A stretch of DNA of 64,000 nt from Clostridia bacterium (GTDB taxonomy: Bacteria > Bacillota > Clostridia > Christensenellales > Aristaeellaceae): NCBI GenBank assembly GCA_017552535.1, contig JAFZPV010000043.1, forward strand, positions 1-64,000, given 5' to 3'. How positions within the stretch are numbered: position 1 is the first letter of the stretch; each line of letters starts with the position of its first letter. The notes under the pieces were generated by a model, which made no database searches, had not been told where the DNA came from, and was given only the letters and a program-made list of their open reading frames with translations. This document shows positions 1 to 9,850 of the stretch, piece after piece. The position numbers were made by a program, and so were the translations under genes.

Positions 1-1291
1 CAGGACGCTCCCGGCGAACGTTTTCCGCAGGCGCTGCGGCGATCACAGCGCCGATCTCCATACGTTTGGCCGCGTAACCGGGATGATAGATTTCATCCAC
101 GATGCCTGTGGCCAGGCCGATCTGGTTGCCGTATGAGGAATAGCCGGCAGCCGCCGTGGTGACGATCTTCCGCTGCGGAAGCTTGCCGGGGATCGTCTCG
201 GAAACGGGCACGGTGGGATCGGCCGCGCCGGTCACGCGCATGGCCGCGTATACATAGGAGCGGCCGGAGAGCGGATCGCGGATCGCGCCGCCGATGCAGG
301 TGGCCGCGCCGCCGAAAGGCTCGATCTCGGTGGGATGGTTGTGCGTCTCGTTTTTGAACAGAAGCAGCCAGGGCTCCTTTTTGCCGTCCACCTCCACGTC
401 GATCTTTACCGTGCAGGCGTTGATCTCTTCGGATTCGTCCAGCTTTTCCAGCTGTCCGTTGGCGCGCAGATGCCTGGCGGCAAGGGTGGCGATGTCCATC
501 AGGGTCACGGGCTTTTTTTCGCGGCCCAGCTCCCGGCGCACGGCAAGATACTCCTCGTACGTGCTTTGAAGAAGCTGATCGTCAAAGGATACCGAGTCGA
601 TCTGCGTCAGGAACGTGGTGTGCCGGCAGTGATCCGACCAGTAGGTGTCGATCATGCGGATCTCGGTGAGGGTGGGGTCGCGGTCTTCGCTCAGAAAATA
701 ATTCTGGCAGAAGGCGATGTCGTCCAGGTCCATCGCCAGGCCGTACTGCCGGATGAACTCCTGAAGCTCCGCGCGGGTCATACGGATAAAGCCGGTGAGC
801 GTGGGCACTTCGGTGGGCACGGCGTAATTCGCCTTGAGAGACTCGGGCTTTTCAAGCGACGCCAGACGGGCCTCCACGGGATTAACGACGTACTTCTGTA
901 TGCGTTCCGTATCCTGCGGGCTGAGGGCGCCGTACAGCGCGTACACCCTGGCGGAACGGATCAGCGGGCGCTCGCCCTGGGATATGATCTGTATGCACTG
1001 GGCGGCAGAATCCGCCCGCTGGTCGAACTGGCCCGGCAGATACTCCACTGCGAACACGAAGGCGCCTTCCAGATCGGGTTCCTCGCAGGCGTTGTCCACC
1101 TGCGGCTCCGAAAACACGGTCTTCACTGCCTGGCTGAACAGTTCGGCGCTGATGTTCTCGGCGTCGTAGCGGTTGAGCAGGCGAAGGCCGGCAAGCGCTT
1201 TGACGCCCAGGGTATCCCTGAGCTCGCGGGCGAGAGAAGCCGCCTCCTGGTCAAAATCGGGCTTTTTTTCCACAAAAACGCGATAAACCAT
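1..1291 (-). CDS. purL: Phosphoribosylformylglycinamidine synthase, N-terminal part (cut by window edge)
   Basis: PurL converts FGAR to FGAM with glutamine and ATP, the fourth step of purine synthesis. The frame is open from an ATG at 1291 to the window edge, giving about 430 residues. The N-terminus (MVYRVFVEKKPDF) resembles the long single-chain PurL of clostridia, usually over 1200 residues. Key signatures are YWSDHCRH at about residues 212-222 and KNETHNHPTEIEPFGG at about 309-325, which form the ATP/FGAR site. The glutaminase domain lies outside the window. The ATG directly follows the purD stop (TAAATG), with GGAGGA inside the end of purD as ribosome site, so the two are probably coupled. 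Last visible gene of the pur operon. Confidence 0.95.
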   Translation of the reverse strand, partial: MVYRVFVEKKPDFDQEAASLARELRDTLGVKALAGLRLLNRYDAENISAELFSQAVKTVFSEPQVDNACEEPDLEGAFVFAVEYLPGQFDQRADSAAQCIQIISQGERPLIRSARVYALYGALSPQDTERIQKYVVNPVEARLASLEKPESLKANYAVPTEVPTLTGFIRMTRAELQEFIRQYGLAMDLDDIAFCQNYFLSEDRDPTLTEIRMIDTYWSDHCRHTTFLTQIDSVSFDDQLLQSTYEEYLAVRRELGREKKPVTLMDIATLAARHLRANGQLEKLDESEEINACTVKIDVEVDGKKEPWLLLFKNETHNHPTEIEPFGGAATCIGGAIRDPLSGRSYVYAAMRVTGAADPTVPVSETIPGKLPQRKIVTTAAAGYSSYGNQIGLATGIVDEIYHPGYAAKRMEIGAVIAAAPAENVRRERP

Positions 1292-2560
<1,269 letters not shown>

Positions 2561-2569
2561 ATCTTCCCC

Positions 2570-3754
2570 TTAATGATGGAACAGCCGCATGCCCGTGAAG
2601 GCCATGGCGATGCCGTATTTGTCGCAGCACTCGATGATGAGGTCGTCGCGGATGGAGCCGCCGGGCTCGGCGATGTATTTCACACCGGAGCGGTGGGCGC
2701 GCTCGATATTGTCAAAGAACGGGAAGAAGGCGTCGCTTCCCAGCGCCACGCCGTCGATATGGCTCAGGTATTCCTTCTGCTCCTCGCGGGTGAAGGGCTC
2801 GGGCCGGGCGGTAAAATAGTTCTGCCACACGCCTTCTTGGGTCACGTCTTCTTCGTTCTGGTTGATGTAGCTGTCGATCACGTTGTCGCGCTCCGGCCTG
2901 CCCAGCTCGCTTTTGAAGGGGAGGGAGAGCACCTTGTCGCTCTGGCGCAAAAACCAGGTGTCCGCCTTGCTGCCCGCCAGGCGCGTGCAGTGGATGCGGC
3001 TCTGCTGGCCCGCGCCCACGCCGATGGCTTGTCCGTCCACAGCGTAGCACACGGAATTGGACTGGGTGTACTTGAGGGTGATGAGAGAAATGATCAGGTC
3101 CCGGACGGCGCTTTCCGGCAGGGTCTTGTTGGCGGTCACCAGGTTGGAAAGCAGTTCGGGGCCGATCTTGAAGCTGTTGCGGCCCTGCTCGAAGGTGATG
3201 CCGAACACCTGCTTGCGCTCGGTGGGATCGGGCTCGTAGTCGGGATCGATGGCCACCACGTTGTAGGCGCCGCCGCGCTTGCCCTTGAGGATCTCCAGGG
3301 CCTTGGGCTCGTAGCCGGGGGCGATCACGCCGTCGGACACCTCGCGCTTGATCAGGCGCGCGGTGGTCACGTCGCAAACGTCGCTCAGGGCGATCCAGTC
3401 GCCGAAGGAGCTCATGCGGTCGGTGCCGCGGGCGCGGGCATAGGCGCAGGCCAGGGGATGATCGTCCAGGTTCCTGATGTCGTCAACGAAGCAGGCCTTC
3501 TTGAGCTTGTCGCTCAGCTTCAGGCCCACCGCAGCGCTGGTGGGGGACACGTGCTTGAAGGACGCCGCCGCGGGCATGCCCAGCGCCGCCTTGAGTTCGC
3601 GCACGAGCTGCCAGGAATTGAAGGCGTCCAGAAAGTTGATGTAGCCGGGGCGGCCTGAGAGGATCTCTACAGGCAGTTCGCTTCCGTCCGCCATAAAGAT
3701 GCGGGCGGGCTTCTGGTTGGGGTTGCAGCCGTATTTGAGCTCGAATTCCTTCAT
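2570..3754 (-). CDS. Stand-alone AICAR formyltransferase (PurV type)
   Basis: Transfers a formyl group from 10-formyl-THF to AICAR, giving FAICAR. In most bacteria this is the C-terminal domain of bifunctional PurH; here it is a separate 394-residue protein that begins at the formyltransferase motif YGCNPNQ (residues 8-14). The catalytic Lys-His pair is kept in FKHVSP (K67-H68). There is no MGS-like IMP cyclohydrolase domain in front. The next gene upstream encodes an unrelated IMP cyclohydrolase, so the pair replaces PurH. AAGGAG precedes the ATG. Confidence 0.93.
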   Translation of the reverse strand: MKEFELKYGCNPNQKPARIFMADGSELPVEILSGRPGYINFLDAFNSWQLVRELKAALGMPAAASFKHVSPTSAAVGLKLSDKLKKACFVDDIRNLDDHPLACAYARARGTDRMSSFGDWIALSDVCDVTTARLIKREVSDGVIAPGYEPKALEILKGKRGGAYNVVAIDPDYEPDPTERKQVFGITFEQGRNSFKIGPELLSNLVTANKTLPESAVRDLIISLITLKYTQSNSVCYAVDGQAIGVGAGQQSRIHCTRLAGSKADTWFLRQSDKVLSLPFKSELGRPERDNVIDSYINQNEEDVTQEGVWQNYFTARPEPFTREEQKEYLSHIDGVALGSDAFFPFFDNIERAHRSGVKYIAEPGGSIRDDLIIECCDKYGIAMAFTGMRLFHH

Positions 3755-3766
3755 TGCCGTTTCTCC

Positions 3767-4486
3767 TTATTGATTTTTGTTGATGAGCTTTTCGGTATAG
3801 GAATAATCCGAAAGGCGCGTGTAGCGCACGTACAGGGAGATCTTATTGTTCTCGTCCAGCGCGTCCCACAGTTCGGAAGTGAACGCGTCCATGTCGTCGG
3901 ACATCTTCATGCGCTCAGGTTCGCCCGCAAAGCTGGGAATGGGGTTCCCGTCCGTCATGTAGGTGTGTATGAAGTGGCCGAGGCCCGCTTTGGCCGGATA
4001 GGCAAAGGTGTATCGCGCGCAGTCGCTGCCCTCTTCGTCGATGCTTTTGAGTATGCTCATCTGGTAGGTAAAGCCGGCGCCCCGGAAGCTCGCCATGGCG
4101 CTGATGCGCGGAGTGAAGTTGGGCGCGTCGGGCTCAAAGCGGCGGGTGGCCAGGGCGGAAGCAAAATCGCCGCCCAGTTTCAGCCAGTCGTAGATGGTAT
4201 CGGTCTGGTCGCCGTTGGTCACGATCAGGTCATTTGCGAACATGCGTACCGCCCGGTAGATGATGAGGCTCGGGTCCTGCACCTTGCTCAGGTCGAAGGG
4301 CTCGGTGAACACTTCGCCGTCCTTCACCGTAAAAACGCGGTTTCTGGAATTCTGGCTGCGGCCCATGATGAAATAGGCGGCCACCGCGTGCGTGCCGTCG
4401 GGCGTGAGGCCCATCACGATGCCTCTGCCCACATAGGGGTTGCCCTTGATGAGTTCCTGTACGGTGCGGATCTGATACGTATCCAT
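3767..4486 (-). CDS. IMP cyclohydrolase, PurO-like
   Basis: Predicted to close FAICAR to IMP, the last step of the pathway. The 239-residue protein matches the IMP_cyclohyd (archaeal PurO-like) family, not the MGS fold of PurH. The recognisable parts are NPYVGRGIVMG near residues 16-26 and MGRSQNSRNRVF near 41-52. It is followed 12 bases later by the stand-alone AICAR formyltransferase, so the two occupy the slot where purH lies in related pur operons. A 68-base gap without a clear terminator separates it from purN. The family call is by recognition of motifs, not by a search. Confidence 0.9.
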   Translation of the reverse strand: MDTYQIRTVQELIKGNPYVGRGIVMGLTPDGTHAVAAYFIMGRSQNSRNRVFTVKDGEVFTEPFDLSKVQDPSLIIYRAVRMFANDLIVTNGDQTDTIYDWLKLGGDFASALATRRFEPDAPNFTPRISAMASFRGAGFTYQMSILKSIDEEGSDCARYTFAYPAKAGLGHFIHTYMTDGNPIPSFAGEPERMKMSDDMDAFTSELWDALDENNKISLYVRYTRLSDYSYTEKLINKNQ

Positions 4487-4554
4487 ATGCTAACCTCCGA
4501 AATGAAATCTGCGTTTGTGTGAACTGAAACGAAAAGCCGCCGAAGGGCGATAGA

Positions 4555-5160
4555 TCATTCTTCGGCGATCTGCTTGGAAACCATTTCCACGGCCCGGGGC
4601 AAAAGCTTCCACTCCGCCTGGCGCATCACACGCTTCTGCAGTTTTTCAGGCGTGTCGCCCTCGTACACCCGTACGGCTTTCTGCAGAAGGATCTCGCCGC
4701 CGTCCGGGATCTCGTTTACGAAGTGCACGGTGGCGCCGGTGACCTTTACGCCCTTTTCAAGCGCGGCTTCGTGCACTTTGAGACCGTAAAAGCCTTCGCC
4801 GCAGAAGGAGGGGATCAGGGCGGGATGGATGTTCAGGATGCGCCGGGGATAGCGGGACGTAAAGGCGCCGCTGAGTATGGACAGAAAGCCCGCCAGCACG
4901 ATCAGGTCTATGTGCCTTTCCTCCAGGGCCGCGGCCAGCGCGTTTTCGAAGCCTTCCTGCCCGCCGCACTTTTTGCGGGTGAGGGTGAGGGCTTCGATGC
5001 CGTTTGAGCGGGCGCGTTCCAGGGCGTAAGCGTCTTTTTTGTTGGAGATCACGACGGCGACTTCGCCGTGGGGGATCAGCCCCGCCTTCCAGGCGTCGAT
5101 GATGGCCTGCAGATTCGTGCCGCCGCCCGAGACGAGCACGGCGATCCTGGCTTTACGCAT
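4555..5160 (-). CDS. purN: Phosphoribosylglycinamide formyltransferase
   Basis: Formylates GAR with 10-formyl-THF. The 201 residues fit PurN. The start IAVLVSGGGTNLQAI, the catalytic stretch NIHPALIPSF (Asn about 105, His about 107) and the later VNEIPDGGEILLQ with its conserved Asp are all present. FCGEGFYG after the HP motif is slightly unusual but is seen in PurN proteins. The ATG at 5160 overlaps the FNT stop by eight bases (ATGCGTAA), so translation is probably coupled to the putative formate channel. Confidence 0.96.
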   Translation of the reverse strand: MRKARIAVLVSGGGTNLQAIIDAWKAGLIPHGEVAVVISNKKDAYALERARSNGIEALTLTRKKCGGQEGFENALAAALEERHIDLIVLAGFLSILSGAFTSRYPRRILNIHPALIPSFCGEGFYGLKVHEAALEKGVKVTGATVHFVNEIPDGGEILLQKAVRVYEGDTPEKLQKRVMRQAEWKLLPRAVEMVSKQIAEE

Positions 5161-5770
5161 TTCTTTGCTTACCGCCCTTCCACAGCCCTTCCAGCGTGGG
5201 CAGGAGCATGCCGCCCAGGGCGTTTGAAACGATCACCAGCCCGATGAAGCCGAAGGCTTTGAGGCTCGTTTCTCCCGAGGCCGCGAAATAAAACATGTCA
5301 GCGATGGAATGCTCGAATCCGCTCAGGATGAACGCGGGGATGCACAAAAGGATGCCCAGGGGCGTTTTGTGGTCCCGGTATATGCTTACGGCAAGGTACA
5401 TCAGCACGCCGCAGAAAAAGCCGCGCACGAGGGTGGACAGGGCGCTTTGCGTGAGCTTTGCCGTGCACACCGTTTCGGCTGCCGCGCCGAGGCCTGAAAG
5501 CCCCGCGCGGACCAGAAGCCCGCCGATCACCGTGCCGATTGCATTCCCCAAAAGCGCCAGCAGCAGCGCGGAAACGGCCTCGCGGTCGTGCTTTTCGGGT
5601 ATGTAGCCCACGCGCCCGGTGAACAGGGCGTAGCCCTTATAACAGATGCAAAACAGCGCTACAGAAAACAGCACCGCGCCCACAGTCCGGTTTTCACACG
5701 CCAGAAACACAGCGCCGCCCAGGCAGATGCACACGCCCGCCGAAACGCCGGACAAAACTTTTTTCAGCAT
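5153..5770 (-). CDS. Formate/nitrite transporter (FNT) family channel inside the pur operon
   Basis: A 205-residue integral membrane protein with about six hydrophobic segments. FNT hallmarks are LGNAIGTVIGG in the first half and, near the C-terminus, the diagnostic GFEHSIADMF and VSNALGGMLLP. FNT proteins are pentameric channels for formate, nitrite or related small anions; the substrate cannot be fixed here. At 205 residues it is shorter than typical FocA (about 250-285) but keeps the core motifs. The start at 5770 is chosen because ATGCTGA overlaps the purM stop and an RBS-like purine run lies upstream; the frame is open further but those residues look like antisense of purM. It also overlaps purN. 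Formate is the precursor of the formyl groups PurN and AICAR formyltransferase need, so formate exchange is the natural guess. Confidence 0.85.
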   Translation of the reverse strand: MLKKVLSGVSAGVCICLGGAVFLACENRTVGAVLFSVALFCICYKGYALFTGRVGYIPEKHDREAVSALLLALLGNAIGTVIGGLLVRAGLSGLGAAAETVCTAKLTQSALSTLVRGFFCGVLMYLAVSIYRDHKTPLGILLCIPAFILSGFEHSIADMFYFAASGETSLKAFGFIGLVIVSNALGGMLLPTLEGLWKGGKQRNA

Positions 5771-6804
5771 AGCCGTATCTTCTCCCCGCCTTCGCGGATC
5801 TCGCCCATCACGTAGGCGTCCACGCCTTCGGAAGCGAGCGCTTCGATGGCCGCGTCCGCGTCTTCCTTCGCCACCACGGCGCTCATGCCCACGCCCATAT
5901 TGAAGGTGTTGAACATATCGCGGCGGCTGATGGAGCCGGTCTTTGCGATGAGGCTGAAAATGGGCAGCACCTTCACGGCGCTTTCGTCGATCACGGCGCA
6001 CAGGCCGTCCGGGATGCTGCGGGGGATGTTCTCGTAGAAGCCGCCGCCGGTGATGTGGGACAGGCTGCGCACTTTTGCCTTTTCCAGAAGCGTTAGCACG
6101 GGCTTCACGTAAATGCGGGTGGGGGTGAGCAGCGTTTCGCCAAGGTCCTTTCCGCCCAGCTCGTCCAGAGGCTTGAACAGGTCGGCGTTTTCTACGTCGA
6201 ATACCTTGCGCACCAGCGAAAAACCGTTGGAATGCACGCCGCTGGAAGGCAGTGCGATCACGATGTCGCCCGGGCGTATGGTGTTTGCGTCCAGGATCTT
6301 TTCGCGGTCCACAACGCCCGTACAGTAGCCTGCCAGATCGTATTCTTCTTCGGGATAAAACCCCGGCATCTCGGCGGTCTCGCCGCCGATCAGCGCAGCG
6401 CCCGCCTGCACGCAGCCCTCACATACGCCCTTTACGATATCGGCGATGCGCTCGGGCACGTTCTTTCCGCAGGCGATATAGTCCAGAAAGAACAGGGGCT
6501 TCGCGCCGCAGCAGATGACGTCGTTTACGCACATGGCAACGCAGTCGATGCCCACGGTGTCGTGCCTGTCCATCAGGAACGCCAGCTTGAGCTTGGTGCC
6601 CACGCCGTCGGTGCCGCTCACCAGCACCGGGCGCTTCATGCCCGTCACGTCCAGCTCGAACAGACCGCCGAAGCCGCCGATACCGCTCACCACGCCCGGC
6701 ACCGCCGTGCGCGCGATGTGGGCTTTCATCAGCTCTACGGCCCTGTAGCCCGCTGTGATGTCCACGCCCGCAGCGGCGTAGGCGTCAGACTTTGAATTGA
6801 TCAT
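5764..6804 (-). CDS. purM: Phosphoribosylformylglycinamidine cyclo-ligase
   Basis: AIR synthetase closes FGAM to AIR with ATP. 346 residues, normal length. Typical parts: YAAAGVDITAGYRAVELMK at the start, ATP-site residues SGTDGVGTKLKLAF (about 62-75), the stretch VNDVICCGAKPLFFLDY, GGETAEMPGFY, and HITGGGFYENIPR. The start is four bases after the purF stop with GGAAAGGAATGATC as ribosome site. The last codons overlap the FNT start by seven bases. Confidence 0.97.
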   Translation of the reverse strand: MINSKSDAYAAAGVDITAGYRAVELMKAHIARTAVPGVVSGIGGFGGLFELDVTGMKRPVLVSGTDGVGTKLKLAFLMDRHDTVGIDCVAMCVNDVICCGAKPLFFLDYIACGKNVPERIADIVKGVCEGCVQAGAALIGGETAEMPGFYPEEEYDLAGYCTGVVDREKILDANTIRPGDIVIALPSSGVHSNGFSLVRKVFDVENADLFKPLDELGGKDLGETLLTPTRIYVKPVLTLLEKAKVRSLSHITGGGFYENIPRSIPDGLCAVIDESAVKVLPIFSLIAKTGSISRRDMFNTFNMGVGMSAVVAKEDADAAIEALASEGVDAYVMGEIREGGEKIRLC

Positions 6805-6808
6805 GGGA

Positions 6809-8233
6809 TCATTCCTTTCCGTTCCAGCAGTAGGTGCACAGTTCGCATGGGTCGAGGCCGATGGCCTTTACCACGCCATCGAGGGACTGGAATTCCAGCG
6901 AGTCGAAGTGGAATTTTTCAGCGATGGCCTTTCTCAGCGCCTGGCCCCGCAGGGTTGAGCGGTCAGCGTATTCCTCCAGGTGGTTCAGGCCTTCCTCGCC
7001 TTCCAGTTCGTCGATCACGCGGCGGGCGATGAGTTCCATATCACTCGTAGCGCGGGAGAAGTTCAGGTATTTGCAGCCGAACAGGATGGGCGGGCATGCC
7101 GAGCGCATGTGCACGGACGACGCGCCGTTTTCGTACAGAAATTCCACGGTCTCCTTCAGCTGTGTGCCGCGCACGATGGAATCGTCCACGAACAGCAGGT
7201 TCTTGCCCTTGATCAGCTCCTTCACCGGGATCTGCTTCATCTTGGCCACGCGGTCGCGGTCGGACTGCTCAGGCGGCATGAAACTGCGGGCCCAGGTGGG
7301 CGTATACTTGATGAAGGCGCGGGCAAAGGGCGTACGGGACTGGTTGGAATAGCCGATGGCGTGGGGCGTGCCGCTGTCCGGAACGCCGCCCACATAGTCG
7401 ATGGGCACATCAAATCCCGCCGCGGCGTCCTGCCGGGCCATGGATTCGCCGTTGCGGTAGCGCATCTCTTCCACGTTTACGCCCTCGTAGGTGGAGGTGG
7501 GGTAACCGTAATAGCTCCACAAAAAGGAGCATATGCGCTTTTTGTTTCCGGGCTTAAGCAGCTGCGTCATGCCCTCCGGCGTCAGCAGCACCGCCTCGCT
7601 CGGTCCCAGTTCGCGCTCGTGCTCGTATCCCAGCTTTTCGTAGGCGAAGGACTCGAAGCTCACGGCGTAACCGTTTTCGTTTTTGCCGATCTGCACGGGC
7701 AGGCGGCCGAAACGGTCGCGGGCCGCGATGAGGGAGCCGCCGTCGGTGAGGATCAGCACGGAGGCCGTGCCTTCCACCATTTCCTGCGCGTAGCGTATGC
7801 CCTCCGCAAAGCTGTTTTTCTGATTGATCAGGGCGGAAATCAGCTGGGTGGAGTTCACTTTTCCGCCCGTCATGGCGTCGAAGGCCGCGCCCTCGCGGGA
7901 CAGACAGTGCCCGATCAGGGCCTCGGCGTTGTTGATGACGCCCGTGGTACATATGGCGTACACGCCCAGGCGGGAGCGCACCAAAAGCGGCTGCGGGTCG
8001 GTATCGCTGATGCAGCCGATGGCGCTGGTGCCGCGCATCTCGCTGAACACGTGCTCAAAGCGCGTGCGGAAGGGCGCGTTCTCGATGTTGTGTATCTGGC
8101 GCTGCAGGCCGAGTTCCCTGTCGTATGCCGCAAGGCCGCCCCGGCGCGTGCCCAGATGGGAGTGATAGTCCGTGCCGAAGAATACGTCCGCCAGGCACTG
8201 CGCCCTGGACGTGATGCCGAAAAATCCGCCCAT
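6809..8233 (-). CDS. purF: Amidophosphoribosyltransferase variant lacking the glutaminase cysteine
   Basis: PurF makes phosphoribosylamine from PRPP, the first step. 474 residues. The phosphoribosyltransferase half is intact: PRPP loop [10 protein letters not shown] at about residues 344-353. Four cysteines that fit the iron-sulphur ligands of the Bacillus enzyme are kept: about C233 (RICSFLW), about C385 (FGCKY), C466 and C469 (CTYC near the end). The N-terminus, however, reads M-G-G-F-F-G where class II amidotransferases have the nucleophile Cys1 (CGVFG). No in-frame upstream start restores a cysteine. I recall other gut bacteria having PurF-like proteins starting MGGFFG, so this may be a subfamily and not a mutation. 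It may use free ammonia. The ribosome site is weak, and the gene starts four bases after the purC stop. Confidence 0.9.
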   Translation of the reverse strand: MGGFFGITSRAQCLADVFFGTDYHSHLGTRRGGLAAYDRELGLQRQIHNIENAPFRTRFEHVFSEMRGTSAIGCISDTDPQPLLVRSRLGVYAICTTGVINNAEALIGHCLSREGAAFDAMTGGKVNSTQLISALINQKNSFAEGIRYAQEMVEGTASVLILTDGGSLIAARDRFGRLPVQIGKNENGYAVSFESFAYEKLGYEHERELGPSEAVLLTPEGMTQLLKPGNKKRICSFLWSYYGYPTSTYEGVNVEEMRYRNGESMARQDAAAGFDVPIDYVGGVPDSGTPHAIGYSNQSRTPFARAFIKYTPTWARSFMPPEQSDRDRVAKMKQIPVKELIKGKNLLFVDDSIVRGTQLKETVEFLYENGASSVHMRSACPPILFGCKYLNFSRATSDMELIARRVIDELEGEEGLNHLEEYADRSTLRGQALRKAIAEKFHFDSLEFQSLDGVVKAIGLDPCELCTYCWNGKE

Positions 8234-8237
8234 GCTT

Positions 8238-8930
8238 TTACGCTTCGGCGAAGAAGAGCCTGGAGAGGGTCATGGGCTCGATGTACTGGCCGTCCTTGTA
8301 CACGCGCATGTTGCCGGAGGCGATCTCGTCGATCAGCATCACGCTGCCGTCCGGCGCGTAGCCGAACTCGAACTTGATGTCGTACAGCACAAGGCCCTTG
8401 GAGAGCAGGTCGTCCGCCACGATGCGGGTGATCTTCTGGGTCATGTCCTTGATGGCGTCGTACTGCTCGCCCGTCATCACGCCCAGATCGATCAGGCCGT
8501 CCTTCGTGACCAGCGGATCGCCCTTCTCGTCGTTTTTGAAGGTGGTCTCCACATAGGCGGGCAGGTCGGCGCCCAGCTCGATATAATCGGAATAGCGGCG
8601 GTAGAAACTGCCTACGGCCTTGTAGCGGCAGATCACCTCGAGGCCCTTGCCGAACACCTTCGCGGGAAGCACTTCCATCGTGGTGTTTTTAAGATCGGCG
8701 GAAACGAAATGCGTCCTGATGCCCGCCGCGTTGATCTTTTCAAAGAAATATACGCTCATGCGCAGGTTCACGTCGCCCACGCCTTCGATGGTGAGGCCCA
8801 CGCTGTTTTCGCCGGGATCGAACACGCCGTCCTTGCCGGTGCAGTCGTCCTTGAACTTGAGCAGGTAGTTGCCGCTGTCCAGCGCGTAGACGTTCTTGGT
8901 CTTTCCGGTGTAGATGAGTTTCGGTTCCAT
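8238..8930 (-). CDS. purC: Phosphoribosylaminoimidazole-succinocarboxamide synthase
   Basis: SAICAR synthetase joins CAIR and aspartate with ATP. The 230-residue length is typical. The N-terminal [12 protein letters not shown] (ATP loop), the central [14 protein letters not shown], and the C-terminal LYDIKFEFG and [11 protein letters not shown] are the expected signatures. An AAGGAGAAG site lies before the ATG at 8930. The stop is followed within five bases by purF. Confidence 0.97.
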   Translation of the reverse strand: MEPKLIYTGKTKNVYALDSGNYLLKFKDDCTGKDGVFDPGENSVGLTIEGVGDVNLRMSVYFFEKINAAGIRTHFVSADLKNTTMEVLPAKVFGKGLEVICRYKAVGSFYRRYSDYIELGADLPAYVETTFKNDEKGDPLVTKDGLIDLGVMTGEQYDAIKDMTQKITRIVADDLLSKGLVLYDIKFEFGYAPDGSVMLIDEIASGNMRVYKDGQYIEPMTLSRLFFAEA

Positions 8931-8959
8931 AGGCTTCTCCTTTGCTGTATGGTCGTTTG

Positions 8960-9448
8960 TCAGAGTTGTGATACGATGCGCTCGTCCTTTTCCAGAACGC
9001 TTCGCGCGGCTTTTTGCCGCTTTTCGTCAAGCTTTTTGGCCAGCTCCGCGTCCGTCACCGAAAGGATCTGGGCGCATAATAAAGCGGCATTGGTGCCCGC
9101 GTTTATCGCTACAGTCGCCACGGGTATACCGCTTGGCATCTGTACGGTAGACAGCAGAGCGTCAATGCCGTCGAGCTGGGAAGACTTGCAGGGTATGCCG
9201 ATCACCGGCAGAGTGGTGTTTGCCGCCAGGGCGCCCGCCAGATGGGCGGCCATCCCCGCGGCGGCGATGATGGCGCCAAAGCCCTTCTCCCTGGCCGAGA
9301 GGGCGAAAGCGCGCGCCTCTTCGGGGGTACGGTGCGCAGAGTAGATGTGCGCCTCGTAGGGGATGCCGAGTTCCTTGAGCGTATCCACGGCTTTTTGAAT
9401 CACGGGCAGATCGCTGTCGCTGCCCATTACGATGCCGACCTTTTTCAT
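8960..9448 (-). CDS. purE: N5-carboxyaminoimidazole ribonucleotide mutase
   Basis: Class I PurE moves the carboxyl group of N5-CAIR to give CAIR. 162 residues from the chosen ATG at 9448 ([13 protein letters not shown]). The longer frame from 9478 adds ten residues unlike the family, while GGAGGG lies just before 9448. Conserved parts are [17 protein letters not shown] and [22 protein letters not shown]. It is the first gene of the operon; its partner PurK is not seen in the window. Confidence 0.97.
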   Translation of the reverse strand: MKKVGIVMGSDSDLPVIQKAVDTLKELGIPYEAHIYSAHRTPEEARAFALSAREKGFGAIIAAAGMAAHLAGALAANTTLPVIGIPCKSSQLDGIDALLSTVQMPSGIPVATVAINAGTNAALLCAQILSVTDAELAKKLDEKRQKAARSVLEKDERIVSQL

Positions 9449-9462
9449 CACAGGCCCTCCCG

Positions 9463-9490
9463 TAAAAAGCAAAAGCACACTTGCGTGTGT
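9463..9490 (-). terminator. Candidate leader terminator (attenuator) just upstream of purE
   Basis: On the minus strand CACAC-GCAA-GTGTG (9476-9489) forms a five-pair stem with a GNRA-type loop, followed by CTTTTGCTTTTT. It ends about 15 bases before the purE start codon. The same left arm can instead pair over six bases, GCACAC 9494-9499 with GTGTGC 9475-9480, so two exclusive folds exist. An intrinsic terminator between promoter and first gene suggests attenuation of the pur operon. I could not match the leader to a known purine, ZTP or PRPP riboswitch. Confidence 0.5.
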
Positions 9491-9519
9491 CAGGTGTGCC
9501 GAAGCTTGATTCCATAAAA

Positions 9520-9548
9520 ATACTACCGGAAGAAAGGTTATGATTCAA
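9520..9548 (-). promoter_or_regulatory. Candidate promoter of the pur operon
   Basis: TTGAAT (9543-9548 on plus, reversed), a 17-base spacer, then TAGTAT (9520-9525). It would start a leader that contains the terminator-like hairpin. The -10 matches consensus at four of six bases, so the call is moderate. Confidence 0.45.
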
Positions 9549-9591
9549 GCAGAGAGATGTAATGTGCTCAGGGAAAAACTGTAAAGAAACG

Positions 9592-9605
9592 AATATTCGG
9601 CCGAA
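9592..9605. promoter_or_regulatory. TTCGGCCGAA palindrome upstream of the pur promoter
   Basis: A perfect ten-base palindrome at 9596-9605 made of two back-to-back CCGAA half-sites. CCGAATATT on the minus strand (9592-9600) resembles the PurBox core CCGAACWWT of Bacillus and Lactococcus, but the half-site spacing differs. It may be a PurR-like site; weak support. Confidence 0.3.
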
Positions 9606-9703
9606 ATGGGAACGCCGGTCACCTCCGGGAACTCAAATTGTGTGTTTTTGCGTTGAGAAAAGGCAAGGCTCTTCCCGGAAGCTCAGGGACTTGCGTAAAA
9701 CGA

Positions 9704-9803
9704 CACCTCATTCGAACCGCTTCGCGGCCCACCTTCTCATCGAGGAGAAGGCATATAAGGCTTCCCCTGGAGGGGAAGCTCCGCCGAAGGCGATGATGAG
9801 GTG
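9704..9803. repeat. 100-bp palindromic intergenic element (MITE-like)
   Basis: Bounded by eight-base terminal inverted repeats, CACCTCAT (9704-9711) and ATGAGGTG (9796-9803). Inside are four separate perfect hairpins: CCGC/GCGG (9717-9727), CCTTCTC/GAGAAGG (9732-9751), a nine-pair stem 9760-9768/9771-9779, and CGCC/GGCG (9782-9792). The layout matches small multi-hairpin repeats I know to be scattered between genes of gut clostridia. Only one copy was recognised in this window. It carries no gene. Confidence 0.7.
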
Positions 9804-9850
9804 GAATGTTGGACGATCATTCCCTGTTTTTCCGTAAAGAGCCAAAAGAA

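Noticed and set aside
9449..9700. Purine, PRPP or ZTP riboswitch upstream of purE
   Set aside because: I looked for the conserved loops of these aptamers on the minus strand and did not find them; only a terminator-like hairpin is supported.
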